Shown here: positions 30,940-43,273 of the stretch, in pieces
Position numbering within the stretch: the first letter of the stretch is position 1
How the letters are laid out: each line of letters starts with the position of its first letter
From: Xestospongia muta
Taxonomy: Eukaryota; Porifera; Demospongiae; Haplosclerida; Petrosiidae
Length of the DNA: 64,000 bases
Assembly: GCA_963693285.1 (NCBI GenBank)
Contig: OY848929.1
Span: 1,180,501-1,244,500 of the forward strand
Direction of reading: 5' to 3'
Made by a program: the position numbers and the translations under genes
The notes under the pieces: model-generated
What the model was told of the DNA's origin: nothing
The model's input: only the letters and a program-made list of their open reading frames with translations
Databases searched by the model: none

Positions 30940-33900
30940 TTATGTTTTTAATTTTGCTGTTGTTCTGTTAAAGAAAGAACAAATTGTTGAATTATATGAA
31001 GCTTTAGTGAGAACATTAATATAATAATGGAGTATAGTTATATCTACACTTATACAATAATTATACCTTAGTAATGTGTCTAGTGCTGACTGTTTATGTC
31101 CTGTAGTAGTGGTAACATCACTTGATATACTGGTCTACAGCAAACACTATAACTCTACAATATATTAATGTAAAGTTACCTTTCCTTGTCTTGACAGTTT
31201 GGTGTTGTCTTGTTTTAGTCTCTCTCGTTCTACCAAGAACAATGATGTCATTATGATATAATAGCTAGCAGTACCTTTCTTTTTCATATCTAGTTTTTGT
31301 TGTAGACTATTGAGTTGTTCATCATGTGAACTCAAGTGTTGTTGAAATATTTGTTTTTGTTTTTCTTGTCTATAATATATAGCAGTCCATGATGAGTATA
31401 TGATAATGTTATTGCTAACTTTGTGTTACTTTTAGCTGTTTGTATAGCACGATGTTTAGTAATTGCGTTTAATGTCTCATTAAGTAACTGATCCTTGACC
31501 TGCAAAGGAGTAGAATACTATTGAAACAAAATCAAATGCATTTTACTTCTTTTGCTGTGGCAATCTCTTTCTTTTTCCTATCAATTTCCTCACTCTTTGC
31601 TATTTTCATTAAAGACAGACGTTCTTTTAACTACATGCCAATAATCATTAATACGAAACTGTGAGAGTCATTTTCTTTTATTTACTTCAACAACAGACAT
31701 TTCCGCTAACAGACCTTGGCCTCCAGTCTCAGTCAAATCAACAAATTTTGATCGTACAACAGGAACACTTTCCAAGGCACGTATTTGTTGTATGAGTTCA
31801 ATTTTACGCCTCATATCAACCTCTTCCTAATTATTGATAACAATAAAAATTGCTCCATATTTAAATGATTGTACCTCTTCTAAAGCTTGTTGCATTAGCT
31901 CTTGCTTTTCCTTCTCAATTTGTTGAACTGATGTCAAATTTTGAAGTGTTATTTTAGAACAATTGTTGCTATAGTTCACTTACCTATTCTATGCTTCATT
32001 TGTTGTAATTTGATCTTAGCATTATGTGCACTGTGATGTCCTTGCATAACAGTCTCCACTAACTTTCTCATTTCCTTTTTCTCTCCTTCACGTCGACGAA
32101 AATACTCCAACATGATCAGCTCGGACTAAGTGCATTCAAATCACATCAGTGCTAGCAAAGTTTGCTTCAACTTACTTCTTCTTTTATTTGAGACACTTTC
32201 TCTCTGGTGTCCTGAATGAAGGTTTGTTTGGCTATTATAGCCTCTTCATAGCTCAATTTCCCCTCCTATAAATATCAATTTATCCCAATACTACACTGTA
32301 GCATCCTTACCAAGTGACGTCTCTTAATTTCCGATTGTTTCAAGGCAGCATCTTTCTATAGGTAAATAGACATGATCTATATTAATAGTACTGTACTATT
32401 TCTTACTTGTTTCATTTCTTCTTGCCATTTTAAGAACTCGCTTCCATCTTTCTCACCAGCTTCAAGGTCAGCTAATCTAATTATTCTTAATTTGAGGCTA
32501 CTAGCTAATGATTAATGTACCTCTTTTCTTCTTCATTCTCTGCTTTTTGGACCCTAGCTCCTTCTCTTAAAATAGCTGCTGTGTTCAGTTTCACTGGACG
32601 AGTCTCTCTCTGCAAAAATCATAGCAGAAAATAAGCTTAATATTATGTCATGAAACATAGCAAAGAGAATAGCATTTACTATATACTGTTTTTTAACAGT
32701 ACTATTTATACATTGTATATTGCCATTAAACCACAGTATAAACTACAATATTGTCATACCATTGATGATGGTACTGGTATAGGTCTGACAGGATCATAAT
32801 CTAGCCTATATTAAATATTAATAAAAGGGTAATGAGTAAATCAATGACATACTCTGCTTCTCGTTCTTCTAAAATCTGCTTCATTATTGTCTAAATTGAT
32901 GAAAATAATAGTTAATTAACTAGTAATACTTATTGGTAGAGAACTAACTTTAGTTTTAAATGACTTCTCTGTATTAGCACAAGAGAACTGTTGCATTTCA
33001 GCTTCTTGGAGCCTCTCCTATTGATAATAAAATGTAGAAAACTAGTTTAAAAGTACAATAGATTCTCACTTCTGCTCTGAGTCTCTGTGTGTCTCTAATT
33101 TGAGACATCACTTCAGATTCCATAGGAGGTATATACGTTGACTTAGGTACCTAAATTAGATAGACTAAATAATAATGACTTTAAACATGACACATACTGG
33201 TTTGTACACCTTTAATGTGGGAATCTAGATATTGAGAAAAATGGAGACATACATAACCAATAATTCAAGCATCTAAAATTTCAACCACACAAACCAACTA
33301 TTATAGATGGCATTGTGTTATCATTGGACCAATCAAACTTCAAAAAGATGTAACATGATCTGTGTGTTGTTTTACTATGTGTTTAATACCTTTTCTGGTG
33401 TGGGAACCCTTCGTGGTTTAGGTTGAGTGATTGTAAAGGGTTTTACCTCTAAAAGAAACATGTGATATTAAAGATACTGTTAGCTATTATAGACATTGGA
33501 TAACAATATGACATGAATGGCGATTACTATTAATGATATCAAAACTAAAGTACACACATAGTATAATATTGCTTACTAGTTGGTGATTTGACTGGTTCAC
33601 TTGTTACTAATTGATTAGTTAATTTATCTGATAAAAAATCAATGTAGTCTCTCATTTGTAGCTCAAATCTGCAAATATGGAAACATACTTATAACAACAT
33701 TTGTACTATTTAATATAATATAATATAAATAATCTGAGAGTCTACAATCTGTTTCCACTAATAAGGCAAGCAGTTAAAATATATATTCACTATCAATACA
33801 TGTGATAACCTTATAATTATATCATAAATAGTGTACTATATATAGTATGATGAGTTGTATGACACCAAAGTGAATTGAGGTTGTGACGACATCAGTAGTT

Positions 33901-36900
33901 TTGTCACACAACTAAGTAAACAAGTACTTGGCGATGTTTAATGGGACAGAGCATATGTTCCACACATTGGAGCCCAAGGCACACAGCATGATAATAGTAT
34001 TAATAAAAAGAATGAGTAAGTCTGCGTGATGTCTCAGAGTTAGTTTCTCATGAGAGCCATATACTCTAAGCTAATGAGATGTGACTTGCTTAAATTTATG
34101 TGTGTCAGTCAGTAATGAATTATTTCTTGTTGATGGCATCAAGAACAGGTGATTGTGTATGTAAAGATGGGTAGTTTTAACAAATGCATGATGTTATTAA
34201 ACACAAATTCAAGATGAATTCCCAAAGGAGTATATTGTAACACGTGTTGCTGTGTACACCAATTATAGAATATCTTTACCTTGATAATGGAATTAAGATA
34301 TAAGTTTCAACAAAAGTGCTGTCATAAGTTTTTAACCACTACATTATAGAAATAATGATGACAAAATGATCTCAATACATCTTATGTACCTCATCTTTCA
34401 TCCAACCTTTAAGATTGTCATCATGAAAAAAGAACTTTAAGAACTAGATAATATAACTGTTAAACCATTATTATAGTGTACACTTATTATGTACCTTGTG
34501 CATCTTTCCAGTGTGTTGTGAGTTAACTAGTTTCTTAAATTGGTTCATTCCTAGTTCCTCTAGTCTGAACATAATGAGATAACTTAGAACTGAAGGAAAA
34601 TAAGGAAAAACAACACATAATAAACTGTCCACTAGGTAATTAAATTTAAAAGTACATGTACACCAGTTACTCTTAATGCTCAATTGACCATTAAGGGTAA
34701 CAGCTTAATTAGAGTTATTGTGATGTTTCAGAGTTGGCTACTCACGAGAGCCATATGGTTTAAACTAATGAGCTGTGACTAATTCAATACATATGTATAT
34801 CATTTGTTAATTAGATATTTCCAGAATGATGCTGTCAACAGATGTATTTTGACATAACAACTGAAATGTTATTTATAAAAAAAACTGAAAAAATTTCAAC
34901 AATGTTATTTTCACTTGTAAACATGACATGTATTTTGTTCATGTTTCATTCTCATTCTAGTTTTGGAATGAGACTAATAAACATAAGACTATAATTGCTA
35001 TGAATACAATATAGACACTATGATTACTGAAAGGAGAATGACATAACTTTGCTAGCTAGCATGATGTCAAACAAACAATAACAACAAAGACAGAGTTTTT
35101 GCTGACACTAAAGGAATTAGTTCTCACCATTATAACATTCACCAGTAATACACAGGCTATAAATATCATTGAAACATAATGCAATCATGTAGTCATTGAA
35201 ATAGATTACATATCTCATTATGAGATGACGTTAATCAATTAGTTGGACAAAACAGTGAGAGGATGTGCCGGAATTAACTCTACACTCAACTGAGATCATT
35301 ATCAGTTGATCACATCGTGCATATGCGCTAGAGTTATGGGACTAAGTGTAGGCACTATCTGCTATACACAGACTTTGGAGCCTGGTAACTTACTGTTCTT
35401 GATATAATATTCTGTATTATAAATACATCACAAATAACAGTGGATTAATAAGATCTAATACCAATTCCAGTATTAGTTCAAATGTTGACACAGTTATAAT
35501 AACTTGGGGAAATCTGAGTGTACATGTGATGTGATCAAACTATACTGAGCTGCAATGTTAGCATCTTTCATTCTGTTATCAAGCACATAACATCACACGA
35601 GATTGATGACTATTGTGATTTGATTATTTACATTACACATGGACATACATAGGCATTGCTATCACATGCCTGATTATAGCATTACTCACTATAATAAAGA
35701 CTGGAGTCAGCATGGAGACAACTTTGCCCATCACTGCTGTAATATCCGTCCACCACCACCTACCAAAACACAACCAGATTATAAGACATGCATTATTAAC
35801 AAACCACACATTATTAGAACAGTTGTCTTACTACTTAAAAATTACAAAGCATGACATTGACCTTACCACACTACAAACAAATATATCTGCCAAACTCCAA
35901 CATACTAAGACATGTGTTCTGCTCACTAAAGCATGAACCTTCACATAACACAAATACATACATGGTTGAAGCCATAATTACAGTTACCAGTCACAGGTTA
36001 ATAGTCATAGTACAAGAGCCTACTCTTATGGAGGAAACCTCCCTATTCTCATGTGGGAAGCCAGTCAGTGAGGTACAATTTGGACAGCTGGTAATGAACA
36101 AATTTTGTATAGCTTCAAAAATACAGCTGTATTTCTTGATATCATTAAACTAATGAAAACCTTTTTTATAAATACATAACTTGCTTTCAATTTACAATAA
36201 ACACATGTTTAATTTGTTTAGTTTATTAGGTTACTAGTGTTGTTATAGAAACAATAATTGAACACTCTATATTCATATTATGTCATATGTCATGATTTCA
36301 TCGAGTTAATGTTTTTTAACAATAGTTCCATCCTCTACCTTATATTACCCAGGAGATATGGAGGGGATAATAAACAACAATGCCTCCTACAAACAACTAT
36401 GACAGGTATGCAAATGTTGATGTTGATATTATCCAGAGCAAGACATGTCAATAATAATCATTGTTGCAAAGAGATTCGTGATTGGAGCATTGAAATGAAG
36501 TGAGTACGTCTTCTACTTCTTTTAAAGGTTATGAGTCATATATTGAAACAATTACTTCTCTTTATTGTTGTTAGTTTCAGTTTTTGTAAAATAAAAACAT
36601 TGTTTACATTCAAATAGTCAAATAGCAGTCATTAGACGTTGTTAGTTGTTCACACATGATATTATCTACATCATAAGTACAACATACCTTTAGTAGAGAT
36701 TGATATCGTACACAACCTCCAAACACTTCTAATAAGAAAATTTTGTCTGTTTCCATTAAACTCTATAGAACCAACAACAATACTTATATAACATTGATGT
36801 TTTCTTTACAATTTAAATAATTAAAACATGCTGACGAATAGGTTTATCTACAGCTTAAATCTACTGAAAAGACAAACTTTGTTTAATTTACTTAAGAGAT

Positions 36901-37418
36901 GACAAATAGGATTAGTAATCATCAATTAGCAGAAAATAATATAATATATTGAGGTATAAGGTAGTTAGAATATAATTATTGTTAATAAAAGTGTTACTAT
37001 AAATATCCTAGCATTACTATCTATAGTAATGATGTCATACTATCCTCTACTTTGTAGTGGTATCAGTTAGTTTAACTGAGTTCTAGTTAAAAGTACCTAA
37101 CAATTCCACTACTACTATGGTAGCTAAGTACTGTTAGTTGTGATGAGTATCCATTGTTGTTATAGCGTAGGGACTACAGACGCTAGTGACATAATGTTTG
37201 AAATATGAGTATTAAATAAGCCTTGTGTGTGAGCTCTGTGTATGTATTATAGTATTTACAATGTATATGTACATGTATTATCATGTGTTATTGAACCTTA
37301 CCAAGCAATCTTTAGACATTAAAAAACATTCTGCATGTTCATCGACTCCTTTTAGATCAGGTTGGTAGGAAGAGAGAGCCTTGGAGCACAAAAGAAGCAT
37401 CTTTTGATTTGTGGCCAT
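30940..37418 (-). CDS. CFAP99: Cilia- and flagella-associated protein 99
   Basis: Complete native gene, 24 exons, 689 codons by hand splicing with consistent phases. Exons from 5': 37302-37418, 36688-36762, 35690-35759, 34495-34589, 34390-34443, 34280-34338, 33577-33668, 33390-33448, 33198-33224, 33070-33150, 32949-33017, 32853-32890, 32760-32805, 32521-32609, 32407-32485, 32311-32355, 32176-32265, 31984-32125, 31875-31927, 31686-31826, 31547-31630, 31420-31499, 31180-31369, 30940-31134. Family marks: EVFGGCVRYQSLL, FRLEELG, FTITQPKPRRVP, PVKLNTAAILREG and the late block ESVPVVRSKFVDLTETGG..GLLAEMS. The C-terminal third is charged coiled coil. The family is an axonemal/ciliary protein of unclear molecular role. 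Exon 9 (27 bp) and the last exon's stop are the least certain parts. It shares a 317-bp spacer with the divergent gene at 37736. Confidence 0.87.
31264..32110. repeat. Partial fourth unit, inside native CFAP99
   Basis: Homology to the left parts of units 1-3 continues for about 850 bp and stops inside CFAP99 exon 18, near 32105-32112. To the right, the native gene reads on into its own upstream exons. In the other units this point is joined to CHMP7-derived sequence instead. This is the breakpoint of the original duplication. Confidence 0.85.
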
Positions 37419-37735
37419 GATGTAATTTGAAATAATAAGAAAAAAACCCTAGCAATTTAAGAACAACTTTTGCTTTGAAAAAATTCTAACATACATACCT
37501 CTAGAAATTAAATATACTAATTATATAACCAGATCCAGTCAAACAAAGAAGAAAACTTGTAGTTTTAGAGCCAGTTTAGATAGGTTGCCATAGTAACAAA
37601 AGGAGGGTGTGGTGTAGTATTTTCATTATAAAAGTGCAGTTTGGCTCATTATCACTCAAAGCTGCACTGTTGTGTTGTGAAAAGACGTTTTTAGAAAGTC
37701 TCTTTTAAAGAAAGCTTCTTTATAATCGTCTAATA
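37419..37735. promoter_or_regulatory. Bidirectional spacer CFAP99 / secreted cysteine-rich gene 1
   Basis: 317 bp between two divergent start codons. A TATAAAAG box at 37627-37634 lies about 100 bp before the plus-strand ATG. No comparable TATA is obvious for CFAP99. Function is inferred. Confidence 0.5.
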
Positions 37736-39391
37736 ATGCAAACTCTAGTCCACCTTCTCGTAGCCGCAGTGACTGTAACTTACTTGCAACTCACAGGTGA
37801 AGGAATGCCTGTAGCAAAAAGAACGGGAAATGTCCCGACTCATCCATTCGATCTAGGAGTCCTCGACTCTTGCGTTATTCCAACTGCACAGCAGCTGTCG
37901 AATTGTAGCAAATACATTAGCCATGCTGTGCCCCGTGCTTTCCTCTCAACTAAAGTTCTAACTATGAAACACAAATCAATTCTCGGTGCTTACAATGATG
38001 CCCATGACAAAGAAGCTAATTTGGGAGAAGCAAGCCAAGTCCAGGCTTGTGCTGAAGCTGTATTGGCAGCCGAATGTAGGAGAGAATTTCCAGCTTGTTC
38101 CAGTGTAAACAGTACCAGAGTGGTTCAACTCTCAACTTCAGTAGATTGCATGGACTTCAGTGGCTGCCAAGTCCCTCCATCTTGTGGCGAGAATTCAACA
38201 TCACCATTAGCAACGTGTTACCCAACTTCAGAATTCACTAACAGTTACTCTCACTGTAACACACTCAATGGTTGGTCAACCACCTATATTACAAAGTGGA
38301 TACATTACATTCTGCAAGAGGCTGAAAGCGACATTGATAATTTCAAAGATCTCTTGAGCAATCCAATGGCTCAAGAGAAATGTGTTCCTCTTTATGCTCA
38401 ATTGCGCTGTGGTTCTGTGGGTCGATGCTCTGAACAAGGCACTCGATTAGAACTAAATGCTACACGAGAAGTGTGCAATGCTCTCTTTAGTTGGTAAGTT
38501 ATATTTTGTTAAGTTTTGTTATTGTAAGTTGGTAGTTTAAATTTTGTCAGTTGGTTTGGTTTGACTTGGTCTGGTTTGCCTTGTCCCTCCTATTTTTGCA
38601 AGACCCTCCTATTAACATTGCTTGTCTCACAAACTTCTGTAAACACAATTAATAACTAAATTCATAACCTATGTTTTCTGCATATTGTTAAAAGTGAGAT
38701 ATTCTCATCTTAATATACCCCCATGGAAATATCAGGTTCCATTGCAGCTATATACACTTACTAAGGTGGGACAGTCATGTCCCATACAGCAGGTCTTGTC
38801 TTACTTATTCCCTATCAAAGCTTAGCCCATTGTTCAGTTATTGAGTCGTGTGTTTTCATAGCACTTCCCGAGTTACCAATCCAATCAGTTCGTTTAAACA
38901 GCACTGTATCACCTTGCTTGTTATTTACAAGTTGGACATTGTGTCTCAATATTGTTATTGCAACAGTTGTCATAAAAATTTTTATAGAGGAAAGGAAATC
39001 TATTAACTAATTAACAACTCTTGTACTACAATGTTTCTGTTAGACATACTTTAAAGCATTGTTGTTAGTCTCATAACTTGATTGAGGCTTCAAAGTATCC
39101 TAAGTGTGTCAACTCGATAGTAATTAATAAATAGAATGTGTTTACTTCCACTTAGTCTTCTATATAATCTAATCATGAGACTAGATGCAATGCTACACCT
39201 TCAATAACATGTCATACTAGTGGACTAATATCATTGTTTTACACATTTACATAGTTGTGTGTTTTGTAAAGCTTTCAAAGATATTGTAGCTTTGACAGCT
39301 ACTGCCACCTTGTGTATACAAGACCACTTTTTAGTTATTATCACTTGTCAGCTATATAACCATCAATATGATAGTGAGATTTATTTCATTA

Positions 39392-39422
<31 letters not shown>

Positions 39423-39754
39423 CTTCTCTCTCTCTCAACAGTGTTGATAGCACTGTTAGGTCCATTCTGAGTCAATTCATAAATTGTTCTCATTATCCAA
39501 GTTTTACAGATAAACCATCAACCCCAGCAACACCTATTACACAACAACCTACAACTAAACCTACAGGACACACTACATCCACTTCTAGACACACTACATC
39601 CACACCTCGATCATCAGAATATCCTTCTGTTGTCTTTCCTGCTCAACCAAGTAGAATTTCTGCAGCGCCTTTGTCTTTTTTTTCATCTTCATTTCAGACA
39701 CTACTGACAATGTTATTTAGTTTACTAGTAGTAGTGTGTGTGTCATCGTTATAA
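37736..39754 (+). CDS. Secreted cysteine-rich, probably GPI-anchored protein 1
   Basis: Two exons, 37736-38493 and 39442-39754 (phase-2 intron, TG|T). The N-terminus is a signal peptide (hydrophobic LVHLLVAAVTVTYL). The ectodomain has a CAEAVLAAECRREFPAC segment (C-x7-C-x6-C) that recalls the first cysteines of a Frizzled-type cysteine-rich domain. A second cysteine block follows: C-x8-C-x5-C (CVPLYAQLRC, CGSVGRC), a further Cys at EVC, then C-x14-C across the intron. A Ser/Thr/Pro-rich stalk (residues about 280-330) and a hydrophobic C-terminus ending VVVCVSSL suggest GPI attachment. Several N-x-S/T sites are present. I do not recognise a named family. It is paralogous to the gene at 41364. 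Confidence 0.78.
39398..39434. repeat. (CT)n microsatellite next to intron acceptor
   Basis: A run of CT dinucleotides directly before the acceptor of exon 2, doubling as an unusually long polypyrimidine tract (ctctctcaacag). Confidence 0.9.
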
Positions 39755-40037
39755 AATGTGTTACATACAATAACCAGATAATACAGGTCAATGTATATTT
39801 ACTCCCTTCAAGAACACTGTTGTATATCACAGCAAATTTATCACTTTCTGTATCCACACATCTCTCAACATGAATACACTGATATCATGAGTTTATATTA
39901 TATCTCTGTCTTGTTGTGTCTGTGATTTGTAATCATGTTATTTTAATCCTTGTTGTAATACTGTGAAATGTTTTTGTGCCGTTCTATTCTAGGCATTCAT
40001 TATAAATTTAATTGTATTAATATTTTAGTCATTATAA

Positions 40038-40125
40038 TAGTCTCATCCCCAGACTGTCATCCTTCACTCTCCAATGAAAAGGTAGTCTTTTGTTCTGGGG
40101 ACATGGCAGTCTTGGGATGAGACTA
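40038..40125. mobile_element. Fold-back MITE, TAGTCTCATCCCC family
   Basis: 88-bp element with termini TAGTCTCATCCCCAGACTG and CAGTCTTGGGATGAGACTA, the same terminal family as the insertions upstream of the asteroid-like A genes but with a different loop. No clear target duplication. Confidence 0.8.
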
Positions 40126-40387
40126 GGCATTTTATGATATGCTCTATGGCCGTGGGGACTGCAATGATCCTGTTGTCACAACATTCTATTGCTGTTAGAG
40201 TTGAACAACCTAACTACATGTATTTAGGTTTAGGGAACAAGTGCTTAACCACTTCAAGTCTGGTGTAGTACTTAGGGAATTGGTTGACACACCTGTTGAG
40301 GGTATGTCCATATATGGAAGTGATAATGCACAGCTGTTGCCTCATATCCTTTTGCATAACTCAAGTTTTAAGTCATTTATACATGGA

Positions 40388-40500
40388 GGGATAGATTGAT
40401 GGATGGATATATAGATGGAAGGATGGAAGGATGAATACAAGAGAAGGGATGATGGATTAATAGATGAATGAACGGATGAACAAGCAGACAGATAGATTAC
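40388..40500. repeat. Degenerate tetranucleotide repeat
   Basis: Imperfect gatg/gata/gaag runs (gatggatggatatatagatggaaggatgg...), low complexity. Confidence 0.8.
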
Positions 40501-41363
40501 TCAGATGGAATGCACTATGTATATTAAATGTTTATATTATGTTTATGGGTTATATTACACATAATTATGATAATATAATACCATGGACACGCCCACACCA
40601 CACACGTAATTATAGTGGAATCAAATAGGCCTAATTGAATTAATGACCTTGCATAACTGTGGTACAGAATCCATACCATGTGACTGTGTGAAACTATGTC
40701 AACCCTAATTTGAATTGATTTAAAAGGGTGTGACAAACCTTATAATGTTTCCTAACCAAATTTGAATCTTTCTTGATCAATATTACTTCAGTATACAGTG
40801 TACACATTGTATACTTATTACAGTATAGTTATTTAACTTTCAAAGCCTAAACATTATACAAACGCCAGATGGTTACTAACTCAGTACAGTATATCTAAAA
40901 CTGTTATCGCCAAAGAATGTAAATGTTATTACACTTACTATCTCGTTATCATTAATAACACTTGTTATTGAATAGCTACATAGAGTGATCAAATTCATTA
41001 TGAATTTACACATCCCAGATTTGCCAAAGGTCAATAAAATTCCAGCCAAATTATTAGTAATGAACAAGATCATTTATATTGCAGCTAATACCTGATACTT
41101 TGTGCTAACTGACATACTGACTAGACAAGTGATAAGGATTCTGTGTTTATTGGTCAAATAAAAATGCAGCAGAGGCAGGTAATTCCTAATTAATAGTAGG
41201 CGTTGGTATGTATTTAATCATGTAACGAACAGAGATTAGTGTATTCATAGTGTATCCAGTTGGTGAAATTATTGTTATGAGTAGAGTATCATATGCTTTG
41301 TTTACTTAGAAACAGAGTGATTATAAACTAAAGTTATATCCAAGCTAGTGTGAGAAGAGTAGA

Positions 41364-42921
41364 ATGCAGAATATGGCTGACAGAAGAATCAGTATTGTTT
41401 TGCTGTTAATTTCTCAATTTTGTTCTTTTTCTGTGGCTCAAGAATTGAGTAATCCACTGGACATTGGAGGAGTGTACACTTGTGTTGTGCCCAATAGTAC
41501 TGTCTGTAATATTAGCTATCCTGTGCCAGAGTCAATCGATTTTCTCAGTAAAATTAAAGATGCTTTCATTGCTGGAAAAATTGGCCAAATCACAGAAACA
41601 GAGTCCAAAGAATGTCGTGATGGATTGACTCAGATCCTTTGTGCTGAAGAGTATCCTCATTGTATGGAGAACAAAAGTATCGTCACTGTACCCATACCTG
41701 CAGACTGTTCAAATATATTAAGTTCTTGTACAAATGATGTCAGTAGCCAACACTGTGATTTTACACTATCTAATATATCACTAGGGAACTGTAGGTCGAT
41801 TCAGGACAGTATGAGTGAACTGACTAACTATGCTTTTGCAGAATGTGATCAGCTTGGCTCAAAGTGGTTATCAAATTACGTTACAGAATGGATGTTCCAT
41901 TATCTCAAAAGAATTGACTCAAAAGTTAGTGATGTACTTCGATCAATACTTACAAATCTAAACGAAGAATGCAAACTTCAGTATAGAATGTTTATGTGTA
42001 GTGAAATTGGAAGATGTTGGGATCAAGGTGATCGTATAGAATTGACAGTGAATAAAACTGACTGTCTCAATCTACGTAATCGCTGGTAAGTTTACATATA
42101 GTCTTGAGAAAATTAATATACAAGTATTAATTAATGTACAGACATAATTTGAGTTTTATTTAGACTACTCGTTAAATGACAGTTTATCAAACAGCGTTGG
42201 CATAGAACAGATTGCTACTTACTTATATTTAAGAAAAAAAGAAACAGAAATGTCACTGTTATCATTTACATTGCTTATCAGAAAACGCAAACTAATAATG
42301 AATTTTGTCTAACTACCTATTATGTAGTTATGAATTTCTTTTGCTCATGGTTGCTTACTCAACCAGATTAGAAGCAACAGTCCATAAACAATCAAGGAAT
42401 GCATTTTGAATGACTCAAAATTGTTTGGTAGTATTGTCATTATGTGTACTAATGTTTGTACTCCTTTTAACACAATCCAATACACAACATCAGTCTTACC
42501 ATAGATATAACTGTAACACATAGAGCTGAGCCACATAATTCCAGGTAGTATAATGATAATGTGAGTAGTATACATAAGCTTTAGAATAAGATGCTATGCA
42601 CTCAATTGTTGTCATTGTAAATCTTATAATACACTTCATGCTATTTCCTCTCACAGTTTATCTAGTAGCCAAAGACAAATCTTGGACCCAGAACTTCAAT
42701 GTGATTTGTGGCCAGACGATCAACAGTTACCTACGTCTCCTACTGAGATCACTCCAGAACCTACTACAAATAACTACACAGTATCTTTGTCATCTTCTCC
42801 TTCACTTCAGGCAACAAAGACACCAGATGATTCTCCAACATCTTTACAAAGTATGGCTACTTCGAGCAGTGCGTCAATTCTATTGATAATTATATTGTTC
42901 TGTTCATTAACACATATATAA
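41364..42921 (+). CDS. Secreted cysteine-rich, probably GPI-anchored protein 2
   Basis: Paralogue of the gene at 37736 with the same two-exon structure: 41364-42085 and 42657-42921, phase-2 intron after RW. The start could be M1 or the second Met three codons on (MADRRIS). The signal peptide contains ISIVLLLISQFCSF. Conserved cysteine blocks: CRDGLTQILCAEEYPHC (C-x8-C-x6-C, the Frizzled-CRD-like spacing), then CKLQYRMFMC and CSEIGRCWDQG, and C-x14-C in exon 2 (after the intron, ending ELQCDLW). A Ser/Thr/Pro stalk and a hydrophobic tail (ILLIIILFCSL) follow, fitting GPI attachment. Receptor or adhesion roles are possible; none is shown. Confidence 0.78.
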
Positions 42922-43273
42922 TATAATTATACACTTAAAACAATAGAATATAACATCCTATCATTTGTTCACATATCTAGTTATAATTGTCGATTTAGTT
43001 TACAATAAATTGTAACTGCAGCTGATATAAATTAGTACATTTTTAACAATTATTTTGTTCATTAAATTATATTCGATACTTTTAGCAAATAAATTAGTAT
43101 ACATTTAAGAACTGATCAAATTGTAATTCAAATATTTACAGTAAATAATAATCTAAAACTTAATTCGATCAAAAATTGAGTTCAAAATAAAATTAGGTCC
43201 TAAAAAAGTATTATTAACAGCTGCTACACAGATTGGATTGAACTATTTCCTAATTGAAATGACTTGTGACATG
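42922..43273. other. Convergent 3' spacer
   Basis: 352 AT-rich bases between the stop of secreted gene 2 (plus) and the stop of SFXN5 (minus). Includes aataaa (43003-43008), a candidate polyadenylation signal for secreted gene 2. No gene. Confidence 0.6.

Larger units (their letters stand above)
20885..31263. repeat. Tandem array unit 3 (10,379 bp)
   Basis: Third copy of the block. It differs from unit 2 by a 462-bp deletion inside asteroid-like A, by about 510 bp of extra sequence with a TA microsatellite at 27323-27850, and by lacking unit 2's local duplication. Its right end passes directly into the complete CFAP99 gene, so this is probably the junction with the ancestral locus. Confidence 0.95.
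39755..41363. other. Intergenic region between the two secreted-protein genes
   Basis: 1.6 kb without a supported gene. It holds a fold-back element (40038-40125) and a degenerate GATG/GATA-type repeat (about 40388-40500). The rest is AT-rich. Short ORFs here show no family resemblance. Confidence 0.6.

Noticed and set aside
1..31263. Possibility that the array is a transposon or viral element carrying nuclease genes
   Set aside because: No transposase, integrase, polymerase or capsid gene and no terminal repeats at unit ends. Breakpoints fall inside host genes CFAP99 and CHMP7, which fits segmental duplication.
35639..36503. Four overlapping plus-strand ORFs of 71-100 codons
   Set aside because: They overlap CFAP99 exon 3 and intron 2, have no signal or motif and mixed frames. 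The minus-strand exon fits the CFAP99 family.
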